Assembly (NCBI RefSeq): GCF_008831285.2
Contig: NC_045147.1
Span: 6,478,334-6,542,333 of the forward strand
DNA length: 64,000 bases
Reading direction: 5' to 3'
From: Nymphaea colorata
Taxonomy: Eukaryota; Streptophyta; Magnoliopsida; Nymphaeales; Nymphaeaceae
Shown piece after piece: positions 22,861-33,062 of the stretch. Below the pieces are notes generated by a model. The model did not search any database. It worked only from the letters and a program-made list of their open reading frames with translations, and had not been told where the DNA came from. Made by a program: the position numbers and the translations under genes. Within the stretch, counting starts at the first letter, position 1; each line of letters begins with the position of its first letter.

Positions 22861-23599
22861 AATTCTAACTCGAGTATTGTCGTAGGTTTTATTTTGTCGA
22901 CTATTTGTTTGATAAATGCTTATTGGGGGACTTTCGAGGAAAAAGAAGGAACTGAGACATGTTGAGTTTCAACATTCTGTAATGATGAGGATAAAAGAAA
23001 ATTGAACAAAATTAAAATTGATAATTATAACAAAAGTTTACTTGCATTGTATATAAAAAGTTCTTAGTTCATAGAGGAGGTTCTTTCATAAGACTAGACA
23101 AGTACAAGTTAAGATCACAAAATTCGTGAGAGGATTTGAAAATAAAGGCGAATACTATCTGCTAACATGATCTTCTTCAAACTTCTTTAGGAGATCCCAA
23201 TCATCTGTGTTTAACTGAAAGGGGATAATGATTGGCTGTGAGATGCCATCTTCATTCTTTCTGAGGCCAGTGAATGGATGATATCCACCTTTAAAAAGTA
23301 ACTAAAGTTCCTTAGGGTTTCTTATAAAATGAGCATACAAGAGATGTTTTTGATAATTCAGATGACTTATAGAGACAATATAGGCACTTCTGGATGATTC
23401 GCTACCTTCATGCTCATTCCTCCAAGGGTGCTTCTTTTGTTGTTCTTATGTTGGGTACGTCCACCAACCCAATTGGTCTAGGGTGCATTGGTTGTACCAA
23501 CCTCTCAACTGGGTCCTCTGTGCTTACAGTGATGATAGATGGGCCAAAATTTCACTTGAGGCATTGGTGAAGAGTGGTTGGGATACCTCGTACTTCTTG

Positions 23600-23870
23600 G
23601 ATTCAAGACCATCCCAAGAACAAGTTATATGATGGGGGTACATCAACCACATAGAATAAAATGCAGTGACTGGTGTGTTCAATGATCATGTCCATGATGA
23701 GGGTCCTTTTTCTATTCATGGTTCGACCATCGTATCCATAAATCTTGGTTTCGTTGGGCGATTTGTCTTCACAAAATCCCAAAGCTTTAGCCGTGAGATC
23801 AAGATAAATATTTAAGCCACTTCTTCCATTGATCAATACATGTGGCACAATCATCTTATTAACTTGGACG
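23600..23870 (-). pseudogene. aspartic protease-like domain of TAT element
   Basis: VLINGRSGLNIYLDLTAKAL followed by YDGRTM and VVDVPPSYNLFLGWS matches the TAT protease (xxIDxGSxLNIxxxxxxxxLG ... YDGSxR ... FQVLDxxxSYNLLLGRPW). The catalytic Asp is replaced (ING instead of IDG). Confidence 0.7.
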
Positions 23871-24189
23871 ATGATGTAGAGAGCATCTTCATGGTAGTAT
23901 CCTCATTTTGAAATATCGTTTTTTGTAAAAGTGATTGACTAGTCCTTAGAAGCCCGAATTCAGTCTTCCTTAATAAGATGTTCCTTCAAAGGGATGCCAT
24001 CATCCAAATAACATGGATCCTCATTTGAGGAGAGTCATCTGATGACTCATCATCACTGTCTCATAAAAGAAAAGTTTTTGGTATTATGATAGGGTTTTTG
24101 GATGAACCATCTGCTTTGTTATTCATCATACCAATAAAGTCTAAAGGTTTCTTACCCCGATTAGTAAACATAACTTGGTGTGAATTGTT

Positions 24190-25060
24190 TCCATCACAAG
24201 GTCAGATATAAACCTACAGATGATATGAGAGTGGAGTGACTGCGGCGATCGTGGCAACTGTCGCCTTTCCGGTGTTCAGGGAATGGATTTCTTAGTTTCT
24301 TAGGGATGCTATCATCATTAACCTTGAGATCTTTGTTAATGAAATCTAGGATAATGTTTTTGAGGACAAAACAATCGTCTGTGTCATGACTAAGGGCACA
24401 ATGAAACTTACACAATTTTTCCTTATCACATTCCATCATTTTTTGAGGTTGTAAAATTTTTGGTAAGGCGATAGTTCCTTTGGTGATGAAGTATTCTAGG
24501 ATCCTCTCACGAGATTGGCTAAGGGGAGTGAATTCCAGTCATAAGTCTAGCCTTGGTATTTGTTCCTTCCTTCTTTGTCTCTTTTGGTCAGTTGTGTGTT
24601 CTTCTTATGGTTTGTCTTTTTGTCATGCTTATAATTGATGTTGTTGTCCTTTCTTACTCTCTTCTTTATACTTGGGCGCAATAATTCCATCCAAATCGCC
24701 TTCTTCAATTCCTTCCTCTATTGAATCTGCTTATTCAACTAACTCTACAAAGGTCTTGATTGGAGCATCGCGGATGAGAATTTCAAGGGTTGGGCAAGAT
24801 TTTTCTTTGTAAGTGATAGAGCTTGTGTTTTAGAGATAGGCTCCTTCATCTTGTTGTATTGAATTCTCCTTTTTTGGATAAATTCTTGAGATTTTTCTCA
24901 TTGTTTTTTATGGAAACTGCAAAGGGTACTGAGGGTTGGATCCATGAGAACATTTTGCTCAAATCTCTCAACTAGGTTATCATTTTCTTTGTACCATTAC
25001 GCTGTAATGCCTTCGAGACTCCTTGGAAAGTAGTGAAGCTTTGTTATTTGCCTGGATCTT
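24190..25060 (-). pseudogene. gag of TAT element
   Basis: Broken minus-strand frames give WYKENDNLVERFEQN, VLMDPTLSTL, KTQALSL and AQPLKFSSAMLQS, then KFHCALSHDTDDCFVLKNII. The last is the Cys/His motif typical of TAT gag (CxFHxxxGHxTxxCxxLKxxI). Several stops interrupt it. Confidence 0.75.
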
Positions 25061-25099
25061 GTAGCAATCATTGATAAATGTTGAAAGGTGAAGGTGTGG

Positions 25100-28000
25100 G
25101 CAAGTTGTTACATAAGCGAAGGTTTTAAAGCGCCGTGATCAGCGCAATCGATCTGCTACCGATAGATTTGAGCTGCTACAGGTCCACGCGGTAGCCCCCC
25201 TGATTGTGGAGAGGTTGAAAGGTCATAAATCTCGAGACAGCAGCAATCCAGCGGACTGCCCACCTCAGATTTTCTGAGTCTCCTTCGTCCCACACAACCC
25301 GTATACAGATCCGATCTAATCACAAGAGGGAGGAGGGGAAGCTCTTGATTTCAATAATTCGTAGTTTCGGACAAGTTGTCTAAGACGCATGTCGCCTAAA
25401 GGCTTGTCAAGGGTTTGAGATGCCCAGGTCTACTTGGGGCTCCCCACGGGACATTCATGTCCTTAAAGATACACCATCAACATATATAGTCTTAAGTACT
25501 TCAATTATGCATGTACCTTTTAGAAAAATAAAATGTCGGACTAGGTATGACTTTCTTGTTAACAAATAGATTTTGGGCAGTTCACTTTTTTTGAAAAAAC
25601 AATTCCTTCGTTTTCATTTTTTTAATTTCAGGTTTCTGCTTTTCTTTACACTTTTTTTCTCCATTCAGATATGGTTAGAGTAGAGTAGAAGTACGCAGTT
25701 GGGCAACTTGCTAATGTTGTCGTGGAGCGAGAGGGAGAGGGAGAGTTTGAATTGTAGAAGCAGGAAGATTCCGACCAATGGTCCTCCGGCTTGATTAAAG
25801 GGAGGAAAGTTCCATGAATCCCGCAATCAACGGAAAGCCTGAGCAAGGAATTAGTGAGAGGCAGGGCTGGGGTGCTGTGCTCTGTGTGTGTGTGTGTGTG
25901 TAACTTGGCGCTAACAATTAACAGTGCAAGCTTCTCTTCCCTTGCGAACAGCGTTCTTTCTGGGTGACTGGCAAGAAATACGACCACGTTTCGGCACTAC
26001 CACAAACCGTCACTGCCTAGCTTGTCCGAATGTCCGTTTGATTACTTTAGGTGCGCAATGATATGGTGTTTATGTGCAGTACTTGCACCCATATAAAGAA
26101 AAAAATATTTTTCTATAATTAATATTTGTTTTTCACATTGTGTATAATACATATTTATAGCAAAATACAAACTTTAGATCATGAGTATAAATATGGACAT
26201 CTTAATAAGTTAACTAATTTTTAAGAGTTAAATTAGATGAGATGATCCGTGATATCATTTTTGTTAAATAAATCTTGTTAGGTTTATATCATGTAAAGTT
26301 TATCACAAATAATATAATAACTTCTTAGTCTTGGTTTTTACAATATATGCAAGTGTGGATACTTGGGGAGCGGGAGCAATGATATTGTAGACATATAACT
26401 TGTACAGACAAGGTTGCCATGGTACTGTGATCTATGGAAGACCTAGTTTCGTTGCACACCGAAACCCGATACAAGTAGCTTCGCCCAAAGAGTCAATTGA
26501 TGGAAATAAAAATCTCGCTAGCTCCTCCTTCGCATTTTACCTTCACTCAACCTGCATTCCGTCTAGACCTGAGGCACCAGTGTTAGGAAAGCAACCTACA
26601 ACAGATATTCAAAAGAACACCAAGACTGAAAACCGCACCAAATCTTGCATATATATCCATCAAATAAATTCAGAAGATTAATAACACTATATAATATAAT
26701 TTCCCGCGGGTCTCTCCTTTTCTGTAATTTCTTCTGGTTCTGTCAAAAAAGCATGTGTGCGCCAAAGAGTTCATTCATGTGCTGTAACAATTATCACACA
26801 GCCACCGTATCTCTACCCACCTCGTTGTTTAAAGAAAAAAAAAGCGACATCCAGTAGTTGGAGTATCCTCTGCTTCAATATGTGTGTGTGTCTGTTTCCT
26901 CTCGCATTACAGAGGTTCACCAGTGTATGTAAATGAAGAAAAATACTTGAATACTCGTTCAAGTACTATTGTGTCCTTGTTCAGTTAATCTTACTCTTGC
27001 AGATTCATTTATTCACGATCAAATCCTTTCTTTATAAGATAAAATCGTGTTACTAAGATCAAACTCATCAAAGCTATATTTTATTTTTTCTCCGTTAGAT
27101 AAGTAATTTCAATCTTGAGGTTATCGCCACACCTCCCAATCTATCCACTGGGCGCAGCTTGAACGTTGGTGGGGTTCACGGGCAGCACCATGCAGTCCCC
27201 ACTGTCAGTGTTTGCCGAGTCAAATGAGTGCAGCTCGATTAATTTGTAGCTGCAAATTTTTGAATAAATACAACTGCAGCTGTCGGCTACATATCAATAT
27301 TGTGGACATGATGCTTCTGCTACTTGTAGTTTCCCTTTTGCCATACTTGACCTTCCGCGGTAACTACTTGTGGCGATCTCCCCTTTATGCGTTACAAGAA
27401 AAACGACAGCCGAAATAACTATGCATGATAGCACTTCTCTCATAAATGTTGAAAAAAAAGGAATGCCATTCATGATGCCGACAGATACGAATCACCCACA
27501 TGTCTACTTGGTATAAAGGCACTCATGCAATCTTTTAATACTTAATCCGCTCTTTATCACTTGGTTTTTCCTGATCTTCCATAAGGCAAATTGGCCTTCT
27601 ATGGTATGAACATTTGGAAAATATGGTCCCCATTATGAGAATAGGACTCGACCGCCCACTCTTTGTTCACATTGATCTCTCTCAAAAGGAAGAGTTGCCT
27701 ACTCTTTTCTGTAAACAAATTAGGGATATTGACACTACGATCTGTTTGCCGACGCAAAACCAGGGTGGCTTCGTCGGATCTGGTAAGGGAAAATGAACCT
27801 GAATCCTAATATATGACAAACACAAACTTACTAGACCAAGAGGAATCCTTGTGTAATGTAATTTGGATCTTTCCTTTGAAAGTTCAGAATCGGTTTCACA
27901 ACCCAATTCAATTAAGTGCCAACTCGAAACTTCGTAACCCATAACCATGATCTGGTCATTTTGACCGTTCGATCGCAACAACGGTAGTATTTTTGAGTGC

Positions 28001-28600
28001 ATCTAATACGTATGTATGTGACTGCGCGTACGTCTCATGAATCGCCACATGACGATTGACAAATAATGGAGCTAGAAACGAAAAAGCTTTCCTTTCCCTT
28101 GGTCTGGCACTACACCCAAAAAAGGAACATCAAGACACACCACTCCCTCAAGTACTGATGCACTATCATACATGCTGATCGATCGAATCGATCAACGGCC
28201 TCCTTCGCTTCGCTTCGCTTGCAAGCACGACATCAATATATTGCAACAAATCAAAGCAATACAAGATCTACGAGGGGCCTGCTTCTTCTCACTGCGGAAC
28301 CCCGCACGTCAGTATTAGTTACTAGAAGCGGCTTTGGAAGAAACCCCACCCCCCCATCATCATTGATTCATCATAATCGTCATCACACTGTTTGTCAATT
28401 AATTGGGTACATGAACGAGATTGAGATGCGCGGCACAGAATTCTTGAAGCTGCCAAAAGCACCGACTCAGTTTCACACTCTTTCATACCTCTATATAGGG
28501 CGGCTAAACCCAGCCAAAAAGTAGCAATTAATTGGTTAACGTCTCACGTTCTAGATGTGAACCATCGTTCACAAGCAGCTCACCGACTTACTATTTGCAG
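25100..28600. other. low-copy stretch without a confident gene
   Basis: No transposon domain was recognised. The base composition is less AT-biased around 25100-25460 and 28060-28530 than in the flanks. It contains a short (TG)n run near 25883-25901, CT/GA-rich patches near 25720-25750, and one terminal-exon candidate at 27141-27249. Several open stretches of 60-113 codons exist but none shows a domain. Confidence 0.4.
27141..27249 (-). pseudogene. possible terminal exon of an unidentified gene
   Basis: On the minus strand an acceptor (TTTGCAG) opens a frame of 35 residues, YKLIELHSFDSANTDSGDCM then VLPVNPTNVQAAPSG, ending at TAG (27141-27143). It is GC-richer than the surroundings and reads like a natural C-terminus. 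The upstream sequence has stops in the same frame, so only one exon is supported. Family not recognised. Confidence 0.3.
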
Positions 28601-28618
28601 AGGAAGGGTCTACAAGCT

Positions 28619-29385
28619 GATCATGAATGAGTTTGTACTTTTGAAGAAAACTCTTAACAAAATTGACGATAATTTGACGAACTCCTTGGGAAAACCCTTC
28701 ACTTTTTCATCTCCTTTAATGCCTATGTAATAATCCTCACATGAGTATGAGCGTTTTTCTTTTCTCCTAAGTTCAAGGTTGCTCTTTCTTTTTTCTATTA
28801 CATAAAACTTGCGCTTAGTTGGACTTTCGTCATCACTTGATTTACTTGACTTTAACCTTGTCTTCTTCTTCTTGCCTTTGATTTCGTTTACTTGCTCTTT
28901 AGAACTCTCATTGTTCGAGCTACTACTTACTTTTTTACCTTTTTACCCTTTTTGGTAGGCTTTCTCTTCCTTTTTGGCTTCGAACATTCACTTGAGATAG
29001 GGCCAGGTGAGCTGCTCACCTTTATTCTTTCTCTTTTTTTCTTGCTTTTTTTATCATTTTTTCCTTCTTTTGTAGAAGCAATTCAGGCTTTTCATAGTTA
29101 CTGGTTGATGAGTCCAAATGTAGATGGTCTTTATCATGTTCTGTAGGAGAAGGTTTGTTGTTTTTCTTGTTTTCTTTTGTTTGGTAGGCTTTTCAGTTGT
29201 TGGTTTTGGAGTAACCATCAGGGCCTTTTGTTCTTCTTGCTCTCATATGAATCGTTTCATAAACATTCGAAACATATGGTAGCCTTCTGGTTAAATTGCT
29301 GGTAAGCCAAGTGTTTCTGCGTAGGACTAGAAGATGAAGCTTCATTTTGAGGAACCTGTTTAGTTTGTGCTCTTGTTTCAACCAT
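28619..29385 (-). pseudogene. degraded Lys/Ser-rich ORF of unknown origin
   Basis: The minus strand starts MVETRAQTKQVPQNEASSSS (ATG at 29383-29385), an opening reminiscent of retroelement gag starts, and meets a stop after 42 codons. Further on, in shifted frames, come Lys-rich segments (for example KKGKKVKK and EIKGKKKKTRLKSSKSSDDE). The last frame, YYIGIKGDEKVKGFPKEFVK onward, stops at 28619. Charged basic composition suggests a nucleic-acid-binding or nuclear protein, but that is inference. It lies just beyond the broken end of copia 3. Confidence 0.35.
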
Positions 29386-29429
29386 CTTGTTGGATTCAAA
29401 TATTCACCTTATGAGACAGGAAAATAAAA

Positions 29430-29852
29430 AGTCATTGGAGGAAAATGTTGACACCATCCATGTGAGACTGCATGAGAAATGACAACCTGAATCGTTCCCA
29501 TCTTGATAACTGGATTGAAAGTCTCGTCGTAATCTTTTTCGTACTATTGAATGAGGCCTTCAGCCACAAGACGAGCCTTATATCTATCAATACTTCCATC
29601 TGGCTTATATATGAGTTTATAAACCCATTTTGAACCCACTACATTCTTATCATCTGAATGAGGAACAATCTCCCAAGTTTGACATTCATTTAAGGCAACC
29701 ATTTCTTCATTCATGGCTGCGATCCAATATTTGCTTTTACATGCTTGATCATAGCATTTTGGCTCCACCTTTTTACTCAATTCTGTCATAAAAAGCTGAA
29801 AATCTAAAGAAAAGTTATCATAACTTACCCATCTATCAATAGAGTACAGCAC
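29430..29852 (-). pseudogene. reverse transcriptase N-terminus of copia 3
   Basis: The frame contains AMNEEMVALNECQTWEIVP, GSKWVYKLIYKPDGSIDRYK and ARLVAEGL, followed after a stop by YDETFNPVIKM and an HxWxxH-like region. These are the fingers segments of copia reverse transcriptase. The catalytic YVDD part is absent because the element breaks off. Confidence 0.9.
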
Positions 29853-30610
29853 ACATTCTGATTTATGTGGGCAAGTAATGATAGTTCATGGAGCAGTCAC
29901 TATAACTAATTATCAAGGATATACCATTCCTAAAAAACGATTAGGTGAAGACATGTTGTTTGTCTGAGTAGATAGAGGTGTGTTGTCTATCTGAGTATCT
30001 AAGGCTGCCTCGAATTCGTTAATAATTCTGTCACTGTGTGCGTGGTATGCATAAGCTGTTTGGCCTAATATTTCAGTGTTCAACCATGAATCATATGCAT
30101 CATTTCTTACATTAAGTGTTGTCTGTGGCTCCTTTAAATCCTTTAATCATTTAAGACAGCAATTTATTTATTCATGGCCTTGATCTAATATTTGCTTCTG
30201 CATGCATGCTCATAGCATTTTGGCTCTACCTTTTTGCTCAATTCTGTCATAAAAAGCTAAAAATCCAAAAAGAAATTATCATAACTTACCTATCTATCAA
30301 TGGGGTGCCGCACATGTTTTGATCTATGTAGACAAGTAATGGCAGCTTTTAAAGCGGTTGCTGGAACTGATCGTCGAGTATACACCACTCCTGAAAAACG
30401 ATTAGATGTTGGTATGAGTAGATGAAGGTGTGTTGTCCATCTGAGTATCTGTGGCTGTCTTGAACTCATCAATAATTCTGTCACGTTGTGCATGGTCTGT
30501 ATCAGCTCTTTGACTTAATGTTTCAGCATTCAGCCATGAATCATATACATCATTTCTTACATTAAGTGTTGCTTGTGGCTCCTGTAAATCCTTTAACCTC
30601 AACTCATAAA
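29690..30610. repeat. tandem duplication of about 455 bp inside copia 3
   Basis: Copy A (about 29690-30153) and copy B (about 30160-30610) share ordered landmarks: ATAGCATTTTGGCTC (29751 and 30212), CTATCAAT, AAAACGATTAG, CATGAATCATAT (30085 and 30535) and CATTTCTTACATTAAGTGTTG. The offset is 450-461 bp. The copies differ by many substitutions and indels, so the duplication is old. It spans the integrase-reverse transcriptase linker. Confidence 0.85.
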
Positions 30611-31681
30611 AAACATGTCGTAAAATATACACGTGCCCAGTCTTTGGATTGTAACATCTATAGCCCTTATAATTTTATGCATAACCTACAAATTTACACA
30701 TAACAGCTCGATCTTGAAACTTATTTCTCAAGAAGACATCAACATGGACATAGCAGACACATCAAAAAACATGTAGTTCATCATAATTTGGCTGTTCTTG
30801 ATGTAAAATAAAGAATGGAGATTTTTTGTCAAATAGAGATAATGACAGTCGATTAATGGCAAGAACAACATTATGGAAAGCTTCAGTCTATAAATTCATG
30901 GGCACATCTGTGTTATGAATCATACTTAATGCACTTTCAACTTTGTGTCTATACTTTCTTTCAGCAATACCATTCTCTTATGGTGTGTGAGGGCAGAAAA
31001 TCTGTCTAGTAGTCCAATGATTTAATAAATACTCAGTAAATTCATCGAAAATGCATAATTACAAGAGTATTTGTTTTGGACCAAGACATGGAATTGGGTG
31101 AACAAGTGAAAAACCTCTGATTTGCTTTTCATAAAGTAAATCCATGTGTAACGTGAATAAGAATCAATAAAAAAAACATAATATTTGCTCCAAGAAGAAG
31201 AAGCAATAGGAGCAAGTTCCCAAACATTAGAGTATATGGTATCAAATAACTTTGAAGCTCACTTATTTATTGACTAAAAAGGTAAGGCATGACTCTTACA
31301 AATATGACAGCTTGAGCACATGCTAGACTCATTGATGGGACTTAGACTAGGCTTATGCAATACCTGTCTGTAACAAGACTTTGAATGCAGACTAAAATGT
31401 GCTAAACGACCATGCGAAATGGATGGCTTATCATACTTTGTTAGATTGACTTCACTCTGACCGGGAAAAGATGAATTTGAAACACATGACTTGGACACTT
31501 TTTGGAGCTTTGTCAATGACGTACATGTCTCCTTTGCGAACACCGTGAGCGAATGTCTTCTCGGTTTGAGCATCCTTGACATAAACAGAAGATGGAGTAA
31601 ACTCAACAGAAGAACGAGTATCATCAATAAGCTTTGACATGAAAATAATATTTTTTTTGACATTTGGAATAACAAGAACAT
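30611..31681 (-). pseudogene. integrase of copia 3
   Basis: Traces include the pre-integrase Cys/His region (CSSCHICKSHALPF near 31274-31320) and the HTP-stop-ENGIAERK catalytic Glu region near 30965-31000, where TAA replaces a Gln codon of the usual TPQQNG. Multiple frames are needed, so the enzyme is dead. Confidence 0.75.
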
Positions 31682-31699
31682 TTTTTAAAGGTATGGAGG

Positions 31700-31945
31700 A
31701 ATAAGCCATGGATATATGTGCATTTCCAATATGAGATATTTTGTGGGGCAACTGAGCCTTTAGCTAAATAAGGAAGAACATTAGAAAGCTTACCTGCGTC
31801 ATCAGTCACGTGAGCTGCGGCACCAGATTCCACATACCATAATGCTTCCTCATTTTGCTTAAGATTGACTTTGGACAAAGCTATCATTAAGATTTGCTGC
31901 ACATCAAGAGGAATGTTTTGTGCTGCCATTATGTTCGACACAGAT
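31700..31945 (-). pseudogene. protease of copia 3
   Basis: The frame reads EEALWYVESGAAAHVTDDAG then KLSNVLPY, the copia protease segment (WYxDSGAxxHxT). The catalytic Asp is Glu (codon at 31828-31830), which should abolish activity. Confidence 0.8.
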
Positions 31946-32004
31946 GGCCTTGCTGCCTTTTTTTCACACCTAACCTATTTTCCTTTATTTTGAGGGTTAT
32001 GCTA

Positions 32005-32708
32005 ACATTCTGACTTCACATGACCTCTCTTATTGCAAAAAAAACAAGTGGGTATTTTTGTAGTACATTTGACTGTACATTTGTGTTTGGTGTAGGAAGA
32101 ATACCTCTTCCCAACAAGTAACACCTCTAAAGCAATGCAGAAAACATCAAAATATGGAACCAATCCACTCAGAGCCTCTCGTACCTTGTCCTTGTCACTA
32201 ACTGTATGTCCTATGATGGCAAGTTGATCCCTGATATTTTTATTTCATGTATGTATACCAAAACTGAGTCTGTTCCTCACTTGATATCTTGGAACTGCCT
32301 CTTGAATTGTAGGAATCTTGCTTATGATACTTGAGAATATGCAGTAGCGAGAACATTCCACAACTCAAGTGCTAAAAGGTCATCATCAACATCCGCCAGA
32401 ACTTCCTCTAATATTGTGGAGGTAATGTATGCAACAAGAGACTGATCATGAGCTATCCATATCTCATATTCAGGATTGGCTTCTGTGATGGTTTCTTGAA
32501 CTTGTCTTATAGCATTCTTCACTTCCTGTATGATCCATTCTAGTGGCGCAGGTGAGGTGCCACTGAGATGTCGATAGAGGCGATGACTCTTGATAAAGGG
32601 AACTATTTGACGTTTTCATGTCAAATAGTTGGTATGGTTCAGTTTTTGTGAGATGAGTTGAGAGAGAAAGCTAGACGACAAGATGGTGGAGTTGCGGTTT
32701 TGATCCAT
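32005..32708 (-). pseudogene. gag of copia 3
   Basis: It starts at ATG 32708 (MDQNRNSTILSSSF), followed by QKLNHTNYLT-stop-KRQIVPFIKSHRL. The TGA at 32616-32618 stands where copia gags have Trp (NYxxWK). The core EYEIWIAHDQSLVAYITST and ALELWNVLATAY follows, then the knuckle CFFCNKRGHVKSEC (32005-32046, intact C-x2-C-x4-H-x4-C). Confidence 0.85.
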
Positions 32709-32739
32709 ATTTGGACTTTGAGGCTATATGTATAAGGAT

Positions 32740-33015
32740 AGGAATTTAGGCAGACGACTTTGGAAATTAGGGCATGATAGGTCTAGGAATTAGGGCAGAT
32801 GGCTTGGGAAATTAGGGCTGAAGTTTTAGGAACTAGGATAGATCACCTTGGAAATTAGGGCAGAAAGACAACAGTTTTGGGATTAGGGCAGAAATCAGAG
32901 AGATTAGGGTAGAAAAATGGGAGTTTTTGATATTAGGGCAGAGATAAGAGATTATGGCAGAAAAATGGCAGTTTTGAGATTAGGGAAGAGATCAGAAAGA
33001 TTAGGGTAGAAATCA
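32740..33015 (-). repeat. ATTAGGGCAGA-repeat leader of copia 3
   Basis: Between the primer site and the gag start about a dozen variants of ATTAGGGCAGA occur at irregular 20-35 bp spacing, linked by TTGGGA/TTGGAA and AGAAATCAGAGAG words. The position is the 5' untranslated leader, where packaging or dimerisation signals would act. That role is inference. Confidence 0.7.
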
Positions 33016-33045
33016 AAAACTCTTACCAAATATTCTGAATGGCAA

Positions 33046-33062
33046 AACCTGCTCTGATTCCG
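33046..33062 (-). promoter_or_regulatory. primer-binding site of copia 3
   Basis: In element orientation CGGAATCAGAGCAGG follows directly after ...AACTTACA. It is a two-mismatch variant of the Met-tRNA primer site TGGTATCAGAGC. Confidence 0.65.

Larger units (their letters stand above)
21130..25060 (-). mobile_element. TAT-lineage gypsy retrotransposon remnant, minus strand
   Basis: In element orientation the order is gag core (25060-24440), a knuckle-like Cys/His motif (24410-24365), protease (23870-23600), reverse transcriptase with RNase H (22860-21575), then a second RNase H of the archaeal type (21440-21130). Two RNase H domains in this arrangement are the hallmark of the TAT (Tat/Ogre) branch of Ty3/gypsy. 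No LTRs, primer site or integrase could be placed, and all frames are broken. Confidence 0.82.
29430..33062 (-). mobile_element. copia LTR retrotransposon 3, minus strand, 3'-truncated
   Basis: Element orientation (right to left): primer site 33046-33062, repeated leader, gag from 32708, CCHC knuckle, protease, pre-integrase and integrase, linker (tandemly duplicated), start of reverse transcriptase ending near 29430. The polymerase palm, RNase H and 3' LTR are missing. Stops occur in gag and integrase. The 5' LTR begins at 33063 but its far edge could not be fixed. Confidence 0.85.

Noticed and set aside
25646-25987. 113-codon minus-strand frame as a gene
   Set aside because: The composition is driven by GA-rich and (TG)n patches, and no domain or splice structure supports it.
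32005-32046. Host zinc-finger protein
   Set aside because: The single CCHC knuckle lies in order with gag and protease of copia 3.
32740-33015. TTAGGG-like telomere or interstitial telomere repeat
   Set aside because: Spacing is irregular, the core is ATTAGGGCAGA, and the position is exactly the copia leader. Plant telomeres are usually head-to-tail TTTAGGG.
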